A DNA stretch of 41,978 nt from assembly GCF_001995175.1 (NCBI RefSeq), contig NZ_MUKN01000034.1, forward strand, positions 1 through 41,978, given 5' to 3'. A program made the translations under genes and the position numbers. The notes beneath the pieces were generated by a model. That model worked only from the letters and a program-made list of their open reading frames with translations. It was not told the origin of the DNA and did not search any database. Source of the stretch: Rathayibacter rhapontici (GTDB lineage Bacteria; Actinomycetota; Actinomycetes; Actinomycetales; Microbacteriaceae). How positions within the stretch are numbered: the stretch's first letter is position 1; the number at the start of each line of letters is the position of its first letter. Below are positions 1 to 8,380 of the stretch, one piece after another.

Positions 1-1
1 G

Positions 2-298
2 GTCGCCGACTGCTGGACCACGGGGCGCCTGCTCGCCGCGGAGCTCGGGCGCGAGGTGAGCGTCTCGTTCATCTCGGCCGCCGAGCCGCGCGTCGCCGAC
101 GCGGTCGCCGCCGAGCGCGCCGCCCACCCCGGCGAGCGCGTCGTCGTCTCGACCTACCTCCTGGCCCCCGGCTACTTCACCGGGCTGGCCGCGTCCGCGG
201 GCGCCGACGTCGCGTCCGCCCCTCTGCTCACCGCCGTCGACCCGCCCGCGCGCGAGCTCGTCGACATCGTCTCGGAGCTGTTCGGGCGCCACGCCTGA
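2..298 (+). CDS. Sirohydrochlorin chelatase-like protein (CbiX/SirB family), 3' end only
   Basis: The reading frame is open from the window edge and ends at TGA 296-298, so only the last 98 residues are visible. The stretch VVVSTYLLAPGYFTGL resembles the conserved C-terminal region of CbiX/SirB chelatases, which insert Fe2+ or Co2+ into sirohydrochlorin. The nitrate-assimilation genes immediately downstream support a role in siroheme supply for nitrite reductase, which would be encoded upstream of the window. An internal GTG at 56 is not a likely start because the open frame continues before it. The family is inferred from a short fragment; the exact metal specificity cannot be read. Confidence 0.7.
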   Translation, partial: VADCWTTGRLLAAELGREVSVSFISAAEPRVADAVAAERAAHPGERVVVSTYLLAPGYFTGLAASAGADVASAPLLTAVDPPARELVDIVSELFGRHA

Positions 299-386
299 GC
301 ACTCCGCTCTCCCAGCACCACCACCGCTCCACCTCCCCTTCCCGAGCCCGCCCCCGCGCGCGCCGACCCTTCCCCGGAGGACCACG

Positions 387-1775
387 ATGACTGCTGCACC
401 ACCGACCACCGCCCCCGCCACCGCCGCACTCGGCTCCGGCATCACCCGCCGGCCAGGCCGCTGGATCGACGGCTGGGACCCCGAGGACCCCGCTCAGTGG
501 GAGGCGGAGGGGCGCTCCGTCGCCGGCCGCAACCTGCGCTGGTCGATCTTCGCCGAGTTCCTCGGCTTCGTCGTCTGGCAGCTCTGGTCGGTCGTCGTCG
601 TGCAGCTGCCCGCGGCGGGCTTCGACTTCACCACGGGCGAGATCTTCTGGCTGATCTCGATGCCGAGCCTGGTCGGGGCGACGCTCCGGATCCCGTACAC
701 CTTCATGGTGCCCCGCTTCGGCGGGCGCAACTGGACCATCGTGTCGGCGGCGCTGCTGCTCATCCCGAGCATCGGACTGGCGCTCGCGGTCGGGAACCCC
801 GAGACGCCCTTCGGAGTGATGCTGCTCATCGCGGCGCTCGCCGGCTTCGGCGGCGGCAACTTCGCCAGCTCCATGGCGAACATCACCTTCTTCTACCCGC
901 ACGCCCAGAAGGGCTACGCGCTCGGGCTGAACGCCGCGGGCGGCAACCTGGGCGCCGCCGTCGCCCAGCTGATCGTGCCGATCGCCATCACGATCGGCGC
1001 CGCCGCGACCGTGAACCTGCCGCTCGCCGGCTGGATCTGGGTGCCCCTGATCGTCGTCGCGATGATCGGCGCGTACAAGCGGATGGACAACCTCTCCACC
1101 GCCAAGGCCGACGTCGCCGCCTCCCTCGCCGCTCTGCGCGAGCCGCACCTGTGGATCCTCGCCGTGCTCTACATCGGCACCTTCGGCTCCTTCATCGGCT
1201 TCGCGGGGGTCTTCCCCAAGCTGATCGCCGACACGTTCCCCGAGTACTCGACCTTCGCCGTCGGCTCCGCGACCCTCACGCTCGCCTTCCTCGGCGCCCT
1301 CGTCGGCTCGCTCTCGCGCCCCTACGGCGGTCGCCTCGCCGACCGCTTCGGCGGGGCGCCGGTCACGATCGTCGCGTTCATCGCGATGGGCGCCGGCATC
1401 GTCGGGGTCATCGCGACCCTCCCGCTGGGCAGCTTCTGGCTGTTCCTCCTCGGCTTCCTCGTGCTGTTCGCCGCGGCGGGCATCGGCAACGGGGCGACCT
1501 ACCGGATGATCCCCACCGTCTTCGCCCTGCGCGCCCGCCAGTCGGGCAGCGACGGCGTCGGCGCCCAGCGCAAGGCGGCGGCCGCTCTCGGCCTCATCTC
1601 GGCCATCGGCGCCTACGGCGGCTTCGTGATCCCGCAGCTCCTGGGCTTCTCCAAGACCGAGTTCGGCGATTACACGACGGCCCTGGGCTGGTTCGTGGGC
1701 GCCTACGCGGTGATGCTCGCGATCACGGCGGGCGTCTACCTCCGCCTCGCCGCGACGACGGGGACCAGGATCTAG
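387..1775 (+). CDS. narK: NarK-type nitrate/nitrite MFS transporter
   Basis: This is a 462-residue multi-membrane protein of the major facilitator superfamily. The nitrate-signature region GFGGGNFASSMANITFFYP (about residues 153-171), followed by KGYALGLNAAGGNLG, is characteristic of NarK/NasA nitrate porters, and a second glycine-rich stretch (AAAGIGNGATYRMIPTVF) lies in the C-terminal half. An Arg-rich RRPGRWIDGWDPED segment precedes the first membrane helix, as in other actinobacterial NarK proteins. GGAGG at 376-380 lies six bases before the ATG. The nitrate reductase gene follows after two bases, so this is the first visible gene of a nitrate-uptake operon. Nitrate import is the likely role; nitrite export cannot be excluded. 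Confidence 0.93.
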   Translation: MTAAPPTTAPATAALGSGITRRPGRWIDGWDPEDPAQWEAEGRSVAGRNLRWSIFAEFLGFVVWQLWSVVVVQLPAAGFDFTTGEIFWLISMPSLVGATLRIPYTFMVPRFGGRNWTIVSAALLLIPSIGLALAVGNPETPFGVMLLIAALAGFGGGNFASSMANITFFYPHAQKGYALGLNAAGGNLGAAVAQLIVPIAITIGAAATVNLPLAGWIWVPLIVVAMIGAYKRMDNLSTAKADVAASLAALREPHLWILAVLYIGTFGSFIGFAGVFPKLIADTFPEYSTFAVGSATLTLAFLGALVGSLSRPYGGRLADRFGGAPVTIVAFIAMGAGIVGVIATLPLGSFWLFLLGFLVLFAAAGIGNGATYRMIPTVFALRARQSGSDGVGAQRKAAAALGLISAIGAYGGFVIPQLLGFSKTEFGDYTTALGWFVGAYAVMLAITAGVYLRLAATTGTRI

Positions 1776-1777
1776 GC

Positions 1778-3886
1778 ATGGAGACCGCCGCCGCACCGTC
1801 CGCCCCCGCGGGCGTCGACTCCCACTGCCCCTACTGCGCGCTGCAGTGCGCGATGACGCTGACGCCGGTCGACGCACCGACGCCGATCGCCGTCGCCGGG
1901 CGGGAGTTCCCGACCAACCGGGGCGGGCTGTGCGCCAAGGGCTGGACGTCGGCCGAGCTGCTCGCGAGCGGGCAGCGGCTGCGCGCTCCCCTGATGCGCG
2001 GCGCGGACGGCTCCTTCGCCGAGGTGACGTGGGAGCGGGCGCTGGACGCGGTGGCGGAGGCGGTCGTCGCGACCCGCGAGCGCCACGGCGCCGACGCGGT
2101 CGCGGTGTTCGGCGGCGGCGGTCTCACCAACGAGAAGGCGTACCAGCTGGGCAAGTTCGCCCGGATCGCCCTCGGCACCTCGCGGATCGACTACAACGGC
2201 CGGTTCTGCATGTCCTCGGCCGCGGCGGCCGGCAACCGGGCGTTCGGAGTCGATCGCGGACTCCCGTTCCCGGTGGCCGATCTCGACGAGGCCGACACGA
2301 TCCTCCTGCTCGGCTCGAACGTCGCGGCGACCATGCCGCCGTTCCTGGCGCACCTCGCCGGGGCGCGCTCGCGCGGCGGTCTCGTGGTCGTGGATCCCCG
2401 CCGCTCGGCGACCGCCCGGCTCACCGAGGACGGCGCGGGGATCCACCTCCAGCCCGCCCCCGGCACCGATCTGGCGCTGCTGCTCGGGCTCACCCACCTC
2501 GTGCTCGCCGAGGGGCTCGCGGACGCGGAGTACCTCGAGGCCCGGACGACCGGGTTCGACGCGGTCCGCCGCAGCGTCGCGTCGTGGTGGCCCGAGCGCA
2601 CCTCCTCCGTCACCGGCGTGCCGGTCGAGCTGCTGCGCCGCACCGCGCGGCGGCTCGCCGAGGGCCGCTCCTACGTGCTCACGGGCCGCGGAGTCGAGCA
2701 GCACGTCGACGGCACCGACACCGCCACCGCGGCGATCAACCTGGCGCTCGTGCTCGGCCTGGTCGGCCGCCCGGGCTCGGGCTACGGCACCCTGACCGGG
2801 CAGGGCAACGGGCAGGGCGGCCGCGAGCACGGCCAGAAGGCCGACCAGCTGCCCGGGTACCGCTCGATCCGCGACCCGGAGGCGCGACGCCACATCGCCG
2901 GAGTCTGGGGAGTCGACGAGGCGTCGATCCCCGGACCCGGCCTCCCCGCCGTCGCGCTGCTGGGCGAGCTCGGCCGCTCCGTCCGCTGCCTGCTCGTGCA
3001 CGGCTCGAACGTGGTCGTCTCGGCGCCCGACGTCGACGCGGTGAGGGCGGGACTCGAGGCGCTCGACACCCTCGTCGTCTGCGACTTCTTCCTCTCCGAG
3101 ACGGCGGCGCTCGCCGACATCGTGCTCCCCGTGCCGCAGTGGGCGGAGGAGGAGGGCACCATGACCTCGCTCGAGGGCCGGGTGCTGCGCCGCCGCCGCG
3201 CCCTCGAGCCGCCGTCGGGCGTCCGCAGCGAGCTCTGGATCCTGAGCGAGCTCGCCCGCCGGCTCGCCGCGCCCTCGACCTGGTCGACCGTGCCGTCGGA
3301 GGTCTTCGACGAGCTGGCGCGCGCGTCCGCCGGCGGCCCGGCCGACTACTCCGGACTCTCGCACGCCCTGCTCGACACGGGAGCGGAGGCCTACTGGCCC
3401 TACCCCGTCGGCAGCACCGGCACCCCGCGCCTCTTCGGCGAGCGCTTCGGCCACCCCGACGGCCGCGCGCGGCTGGTCGCGGTCTCGGCCGCCGACCGCT
3501 CCGTCGTCGACCGCGGCGACGAGCTGACGCTGATCACCGGTCGCTACCTGCAGCAGTACCAGTCGGGCACGCAGACCCGGCGGGTCGCCGAGCTCGACGC
3601 CGCGCGGCCGGAGGCGCGGCTCGAGATCCACCCGGCGACCGCGTCGCGACTCGGCGTGAGCGACGGGGCCCCCGTCTTTGTGGGCAACGCGCGCGGAGTC
3701 GTCACCGCCCGCGCGAGCGTCACCGCCGACATCCGCCACGACACGGTGTTCCTGCCCTTCCACTACGCGGGGCGCCAGTGCGCCAATCTGCTGACGGAGG
3801 CGGTCGTCGATCCGATCTCGTCCATGCCGGAGTTCAAGCGCACCCGCGTCTGGGTCCGCGCGGAAGGAGTGCCCGATGCCGTCTGA
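1778..3886 (+). CDS. nasA: Assimilatory nitrate reductase catalytic subunit (molybdopterin oxidoreductase)
   Basis: A 702-residue Mo-bisMGD oxidoreductase that would reduce nitrate to nitrite in the cytoplasm. The N-terminal [4Fe-4S] ligands are visible as C17-x2-C20-x3-C24 and C52 (SHCPYCALQC and GGLCAKGW). The core carries NGRFCMSSAAAAGNRAFG and the GQGNGQGGREHGQKADQLPGY cofactor region typical of NasA/NasC and NarB, and the C-terminal molydopterin-binding domain contains GRYLQQYQSGTQTRR. The ATG at 1778 has AGGA seven bases upstream and is two bases after the narK stop; the same frame is open further upstream through narK, but that part makes no sense as protein. It overlaps the next gene by 11 bases, which suggests translational coupling with the flavoprotein partner. 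Confidence 0.92.
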   Translation: METAAAPSAPAGVDSHCPYCALQCAMTLTPVDAPTPIAVAGREFPTNRGGLCAKGWTSAELLASGQRLRAPLMRGADGSFAEVTWERALDAVAEAVVATRERHGADAVAVFGGGGLTNEKAYQLGKFARIALGTSRIDYNGRFCMSSAAAAGNRAFGVDRGLPFPVADLDEADTILLLGSNVAATMPPFLAHLAGARSRGGLVVVDPRRSATARLTEDGAGIHLQPAPGTDLALLLGLTHLVLAEGLADAEYLEARTTGFDAVRRSVASWWPERTSSVTGVPVELLRRTARRLAEGRSYVLTGRGVEQHVDGTDTATAAINLALVLGLVGRPGSGYGTLTGQGNGQGGREHGQKADQLPGYRSIRDPEARRHIAGVWGVDEASIPGPGLPAVALLGELGRSVRCLLVHGSNVVVSAPDVDAVRAGLEALDTLVVCDFFLSETAALADIVLPVPQWAEEEGTMTSLEGRVLRRRRALEPPSGVRSELWILSELARRLAAPSTWSTVPSEVFDELARASAGGPADYSGLSHALLDTGAEAYWPYPVGSTGTPRLFGERFGHPDGRARLVAVSAADRSVVDRGDELTLITGRYLQQYQSGTQTRRVAELDAARPEARLEIHPATASRLGVSDGAPVFVGNARGVVTARASVTADIRHDTVFLPFHYAGRQCANLLTEAVVDPISSMPEFKRTRVWVRAEGVPDAV

Positions 3887-5479
3887 GACCCCCGAGCGCG
3901 TGGTGCTCCTGGGCTACGGCCCCGTCGGTGCGCGCTTCGTCGAGGAGCTTCTGCCCGCCGTCCGCTCCGGCGCGGTCGCGCTGACCGTGGTCGGAGCCGA
4001 GCCCGAGGACGCCTACAACCGCGTGCTGCTCGCCGAGTACGCCGTCGGCCGGGCCGCGCGCGAGCGCCTCGACCTCGGCGACCGCGCGACGGCGGAGGAG
4101 GCGGGGGTCGTCTTCCGTCTCGGTGCCGCCGCCGTCGGCCTCGACCGCGCTCGCCACGTCGTCCGCCTCCACGACGACGAGCGCCTCGCCTACGACCGGC
4201 TCGTCTTCGCGACCGCGCGCGCGCGAACGTGCCCACCCTCGCCGGCATGGAGCGCTCGCGCCGCGACCGCCGGGTGCGCTCCGCCTCCCCCGAGACCCTC
4301 GATCAGGGCGCGAGTCCGCTGCCCGACCGCGTCGTGGCGCTCCGCGACCTCGCCGACGCGCACGTCGTCCGCGAGGCCGTCCGCGCCGGCTCGCGCATCG
4401 TCGTACTGGGCGCGGGAGTGCTCGGCGTGGAGTTCGCGCTCGCCGCCGCCGAGCAGGGCGCCGAGGTGGTCGTGGTCTACCACGGCGACATCCCCATGGG
4501 TCGCAATCTCGATCACGGCGGCGGGCGGATGCTCGCCTCGGCGGCCCGCGCGGCCGGCGTCGACATGGTCTCGCACGCCCGCTCCGAGAGCATCCTGCTC
4601 GCGCACGACGACCTCGGAGGCGCGCACTTCCAGGCGCTCGTCTGCGCCGACGGCAAGCAGATCGAGGGCGACCTGCTCGTGCTGTCCTGCGGAGTCGGCG
4701 CGCGCACCGAGCTCGCGGCGAGCGCCGACCTCGCGGTCTCGACCGGGATCCTCGTCGACGAGCACCAGCGCAGCTGGAGCGACCCCGACGTCTTCGCGAT
4801 CGGCGACTGCGCGCACGTCGCCCCGCGCGGCTCCGCTCTGCCCGACGGCCGCGTCGAGGGCGGGCCCAGCGGACTGATCGGACCCGGCTGGCAGCAGGCC
4901 GACCGTCTCGCGGCGCGCATCACCGCGGAGTCCGCGGGCCGCGAGGCGGACGAGCGGATGCCCGAGGCGCGCCACGCCGTGGTCATGCTCAAGGCCGACG
5001 GCGTCGACCTCGTGGCCGGCGGCGACCCGACTCCGGAGCCGTGGGACGCGACTCCACACTCCGTCTCGTGCGCCGACCACGCCGAGGTGACGGTCTGGGC
5101 CGACCCCGCCCGCGGCGGCTACGCCAAGCTCGTGACGGTCGGCGGCGTGCTCCGCGGCTTCGTCTCGGTCGGCCTGCCGCGCGTGGGCGCCGAGCTGACG
5201 CTTCTGTTCGAGCGCGGCTCCGAGCTGCCCGCCGACCGCTCGAGCCTCCTGCGGCTGGACGCCCCGGACGCGGGCGCCGCGCCCACCGGCGACCCGTTCG
5301 CTCCCGACGCCACGATCTGCTGGTGCAACGGCGTCTCGGCCGGCACCATCGCCGAGGCGGCGGCCGCGGGGAACGACACCGTCGCCTGCATCGGCTCCGC
5401 GACCCGCGCCGGAACCGGCTGCGGCGGCTGCACGGGCCGCATCTCCGAGCTGCTGGCGCGCACGGCCGTCCCGGCCTGA
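3876..5479 (+). CDS. NasB-like FAD/NAD(P)H oxidoreductase with BFD [2Fe-2S] domain (frame broken once)
   Basis: Likely electron-transfer subunit passing electrons from NAD(P)H to the nitrate reductase encoded just upstream. GGAAGGAG at 3862-3869 precedes the ATG. A FAD-binding Rossmann stretch (VVLLGYGPVGARFVEELL) is near residue 10, an NAD-binding one (RIVVLGAGVLGVEFALAA) near residue 175, and a C-terminal BFD-type cluster motif CWCNG...CGGC near residues 480-530. There is no siroheme domain, so at about 534 residues it is a NasB-type partner and not a full NirB nitrite reductase. The frame changes at about 4214: the sequence reads ACCGCG where ACCGGCG would restore LVFATGARANVPTLAG without loss. 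I regard this as a sequence error. Confidence 0.83.
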
Positions 5480-5494
5480 GGCCCCGGACGCACC

Positions 5495-5530
5495 GGAGGG
5501 GAGGCGGGGCGGATGCCCTGCCTCCCCTCC
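5495..5530. terminator. Hairpin terminator between convergent genes
   Basis: An 11-bp perfect stem (GGAGGGGAGGC at 5495-5505 with GCCTCCCCTCC at 5520-5530), plus three more GC pairs inside, lies between the converging nitrate operon and the LASTG protein gene. There is no T-run, as is common in high-GC actinobacteria. It probably acts in both directions. Confidence 0.6.
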
Positions 5531-5546
5531 CGGGAGCGTGCTCGGA

Positions 5547-6545
5547 TCAGGCGCGCGAGGCGCGGCGCTTCACGGCGAGAAGCGACACGGCCCCGGCGAG
5601 GAGCAGCGCGGCGCCGCCGGCGGCGAGCCCGGCCGTCTCGGCACCGGTGCTGGCGAGCGTGCCGCGTCCGGTCCTGCCGGAGGTCGTCACGGCAGCCGGG
5701 GTCGACGGAGCGACGGGAGCGGCCGTGGCGGTCGGCGCCGGCGTCGCGGCAGGGCCCCCGCTCGACGCGCCGCCGTCGAGAGTCGCGGCCGCGATGAGGC
5801 GTCCGTACTCGTCGTAGGAGGCGTAGGTGTGCGGGTCGGTCGTGAACTCGGCGGGGATCGTCTGCGTGTAGGCGCCGTACTCGATCACGCGGAGGTCGAG
5901 CTGCGCCGGTCCGGAGGAGTCGGACGTCCCCCCTCCGGAGTACAGGTAACCGGTGACAGCGAGGTCGTCGAGGTCGAACGGCGTGTCGGAGTCGAACTGG
6001 AGACCGCTGACCGCGAGGTCGAAGGCGACACCCGCCTCGTACTGGGCAGGCGCGATGTCGTAGTCGGTGAGCGGGATCAGCCTGCCGTTCTCGAGCTCGT
6101 CCAGGCTCGGCACATCGGGGACCGGCAGCGCGAGGAGCCTTCCCTCCTTCGTCGCAGTGTCGATCGTCCACACGGACGTCTCGCCCCGGTACGCGGTGAC
6201 GGAGTACGTGTCGAGCGGCGGATCGTCCGTGGGGTCGCTCGGGTTCGAGAGGTAGACGTCCACCGGGCCGGCATACGTCGTCACGCTGCCGTCGCCTTCG
6301 GTGTCGAGGGACGCAGTCGTCCAGGTGACGCCGCCACCCGATCCCGGGACCCGCGAGCCCGCCACGGCGGTCCAGCCCGCCCACTCCGGGCCGAAGTCCA
6401 GCTGCACGATGCCGCCGTTGGCGGCGATGCCGTCCTTCTCGTCGGCGGCGGCGGGCCCGGCTCCGACGAGCACCCCCGCCGCGGTGATGGACAGGACGAC
6501 GGCGGACCCCAGGCCGCCGATGATGGTGCGCGCGCGTGAGTCCAC
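5547..6545 (-). CDS. Secreted surface protein with LASTG sortase motif
   Basis: A 332-residue protein with an N-terminal hydrophobic signal segment (about residues 8-30) and a probable cleavage after PAAA near residue 34. The mature part is acidic and rich in Asp, Thr and Tyr (about residues 35-255) with no domain I recognise, followed by an Ala/Pro/Thr linker. The C-terminus has LASTG at 297-301, a hydrophobic helix and a KRRASRA tail, i.e. a complete cell-wall sorting signal of the LAXTG type used by class E sortases in high-GC Gram-positives. The start is GTG 6545 with a GGGGGGAAG ribosome-binding site. No sortase gene is visible in the window. The function is unknown; a structural or adhesive surface role is a guess. 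Confidence 0.85.
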   Translation of the reverse strand: MDSRARTIIGGLGSAVVLSITAAGVLVGAGPAAADEKDGIAANGGIVQLDFGPEWAGWTAVAGSRVPGSGGGVTWTTASLDTEGDGSVTTYAGPVDVYLSNPSDPTDDPPLDTYSVTAYRGETSVWTIDTATKEGRLLALPVPDVPSLDELENGRLIPLTDYDIAPAQYEAGVAFDLAVSGLQFDSDTPFDLDDLAVTGYLYSGGGTSDSSGPAQLDLRVIEYGAYTQTIPAEFTTDPHTYASYDEYGRLIAAATLDGGASSGGPAATPAPTATAAPVAPSTPAAVTTSGRTGRGTLASTGAETAGLAAGGAALLLAGAVSLLAVKRRASRA

Positions 6546-6592
6546 GTGCTTCCCCCCGGATGATGCTGATGTCGCTGCGGCGCAGATCGGCC

Positions 6593-6631
6593 GCTCAGGG
6601 CGATCATCCAGGTCTGCTCAGGGAATCACAA
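6593..6631 (-). promoter_or_regulatory. Candidate promoter of the LASTG gene with direct repeats
   Basis: On the minus strand TTGTGA (6631-6626) and GATGAT (6608-6603) are spaced 17 bases apart. The octamer CCCTGAGC occurs twice, at 6593-6600 and 6616-6623, 23 bases apart: once in the spacer and once at the presumed start site. That placement would suit an operator, but no regulator is known. Confidence 0.35.
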
Positions 6632-6659
6632 GCACTCGCTCACGATCGGTCGCAGAGAG

Positions 6660-7080
6660 TCACAGACCGGCGTCGACCACGTCGGCCACGCGGCGCGTGA
6701 CCGCGCGCAGCTCGAGCTCCACGCCCCGGAGCCGCTCCTCGGCCTCCGTCGCGCGCCCGTCGGCCTCGTCGAGACGTCGCGTCGCGCCCCGGCCGCCTGG
6801 TCGCGCCCGCGACGGCCTCCGCCAGCGCCGCCCGGAGCTCGTCGGACGCCGCGCGCAGGGGCGGCAGCTCCTCGCGCAGGGCGGCGAGCTCGGCACGCAC
6901 CACCGTCAGCTCGTCCCGCAGCGCGGCCGTCTCGGCGCGGACCTCCTCGGTGCGCAGGCGCGCCTGCTCGAAGTACGGCGCCACGAGGCGGTGCACGGCC
7001 TCGCGCAGGGCGAGTCCGCCCCGGCCGAGCTTCGTCGGCACGGAGCCGGGGGCCTCCCGGTACTGGTCGTCACTGGTCAT
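6660..7080 (-). CDS. Coiled-coil protein of unknown function (frame broken)
   Basis: The ATG at 7080 overlaps the stop of the upstream glycosyltransferase gene by 11 bases. The protein reads as a short N-terminal region (GLALREAVHRLVAPYFEQAR) followed by a heptad-like Leu/Ala/Glu/Arg coiled coil (RTEEVRAETAALRDELTVVR and onward). The first frame degenerates after EAVAGA, while another frame carries ATRRLDEADGRATEAEERL to the TGA at 6660. Adding one G at about 6802 and one at about 6785, both in CGG contexts, gives one continuous coiled coil of roughly 140 residues; a single inserted base in the GGGG run at 6787-6790 is the alternative. I do not recognise the family. The position at the end of a glycosyltransferase operon suggests a scaffolding or length-control role, which is inference only. 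Confidence 0.6.
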
Positions 7081-8380
7081 CGTCGTCGTCCCGTCCGGAG
7101 AGCCGGCGGTGGAGCAGATCCATCGCCCGGCGGTCCTTGTCCATGATGGCGGCCTCGAGGCCGGTGTCGGCGGTGCGCTCCGCGAGGCCGCCCGGTCTGG
7201 TGCGACGCACGAGCGAGCGCTCGATCAGCTCGACCGACCGCTCGAACGAGAGCGGACCGCGCGCCGTCGCCCGCCCGCGCCGGCCGAGGGCCTCCAGGTC
7301 GACGGCTCCCGTGACCACGTCGCGCATCGCGGCGAGCAGGGAGTCGGTCGAGCGGGTGATCTTGAGGCAGTCCACTCCGTCGATCAGGAACTCGGCCACT
7401 CCGCTCGTGCCGGTCACGATCGGCACGCAGCCCGCTGCGGCCGCCTCGACGGGAGCGACGCCGAACGCCTCGCCCGACCAGGTCGGGAACAGGAACGCGT
7501 CGGCTCGGCCGTGCGCGGCGAGCACCTCCTCGCGCGGGCGCGCTCCGTGGAACACGACGATCCCGTCCAGGCCCGCCTCCGCGGCCCGGGCGCGGTAGCC
7601 CTCGACGTCGCCGTCGCCGTACAGGTCGATGCGGAAGTCGCGCGTGTCCTCCGCCAGCGCCGCGGCCGCTCGGAGCACCAGGTCGACGCCCTTGTGCTCG
7701 CCCAGCGACGCGGCGAAGGTGAAGCGGGTGGTCCCGCCGTCGCGGTAGGCGCGCTCCGCGCCCGTGTCCGGCGGCGTGCTCACTCCGCGGCCGATGACCT
7801 CGACGTCGCCGAGCGGCCGCCCGCCGGCCTCGATCGCCTCGACCAGGGCCGAGCTCACCGCCACGATCTCGCCGCGGGCGAAGTGCCGCGGGTCGTCCGC
7901 GCCGTACACGGCGAGCACCTGCTCGGGCAGGCCGTCGACGAGCTGGTTCGGGACCCGGTCGCCCAGGTTCCACATCCAGCTCGCGTCGACCGCGCGCAGC
8001 AGGTCGATCAGCGCGAGCCCGCCCAGGCCGACGAGGTTGAAGGCGACGACGTGCGTCGGAGCGAAGTCGCGCAGCTCCTCGAGCAGGATGCGCGTGTTCT
8101 CGAACCGCGACACCGCGCTCTCGTGGTGCATCAGCTGCGCGATCTCGCCGCCCGTCCGCGGCAGCGGGAAGTATGTCCGCAGGCTCAGCGTGCGGTGCAC
8201 CTCGACCGGCGAGGGCTCGGGCGGGAGGTAGGTGGGCGTGGTCAGGACCCGCACCGTGTGGCCGCGCGCCGCCATCGCCTCGGCGACCCGCGCGCAGGTC
8301 ATCTCGTAGCCGCCGAGGACCTGCGGCGGGTAGAGGTTGCTGACGAAGAGGAGCCGCAGCGGCGGGCTGTCGGTGGTCAT
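7070..8380 (-). CDS. GT4-family glycosyltransferase (GT-B fold)
   Basis: A 436-residue retaining glycosyltransferase. The N-terminal acceptor domain opens with LRLLFVSNLYPPQVLGGYE, a typical GT4 start with a glycine-rich loop. The donor domain has FTFAASLGEHKGVDLVLRAA near residue 225, and FPTWSGEAFGVAPVEAAAAG near residue 300 contains the E-x7-E-like element that binds the nucleotide-sugar. The C-terminal 60 residues are charged and end in a DDDDD run. The ATG at 8378-8380 lies inside the end of the preceding glycosyltransferase gene (ATGA overlap after frame repair), and the stop overlaps the coiled-coil gene, so three genes are translationally coupled. The substrate is unknown; a cell-surface polysaccharide or glycolipid is the usual product of such pairs. 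Confidence 0.88.
   Translation of the reverse strand: MTTDSPPLRLLFVSNLYPPQVLGGYEMTCARVAEAMAARGHTVRVLTTPTYLPPEPSPVEVHRTLSLRTYFPLPRTGGEIAQLMHHESAVSRFENTRILLEELRDFAPTHVVAFNLVGLGGLALIDLLRAVDASWMWNLGDRVPNQLVDGLPEQVLAVYGADDPRHFARGEIVAVSSALVEAIEAGGRPLGDVEVIGRGVSTPPDTGAERAYRDGGTTRFTFAASLGEHKGVDLVLRAAAALAEDTRDFRIDLYGDGDVEGYRARAAEAGLDGIVVFHGARPREEVLAAHGRADAFLFPTWSGEAFGVAPVEAAAAGCVPIVTGTSGVAEFLIDGVDCLKITRSTDSLLAAMRDVVTGAVDLEALGRRGRATARGPLSFERSVELIERSLVRRTRPGGLAERTADTGLEAAIMDKDRRAMDLLHRRLSGRDDDDDQ

Noticed and set aside
497..1777. Open frame continuous with nasA extending back through narK
   Set aside because: It is Arg/Pro-rich out-of-frame reading of narK; nasA has its own ATG at 1778 with a ribosome-binding site.
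228..1877. 549-residue open frame antisense to narK
   Set aside because: High-GC antisense shadow with Arg/Gly/Asp-biased composition; narK on the other strand has clear membrane helices and motifs.
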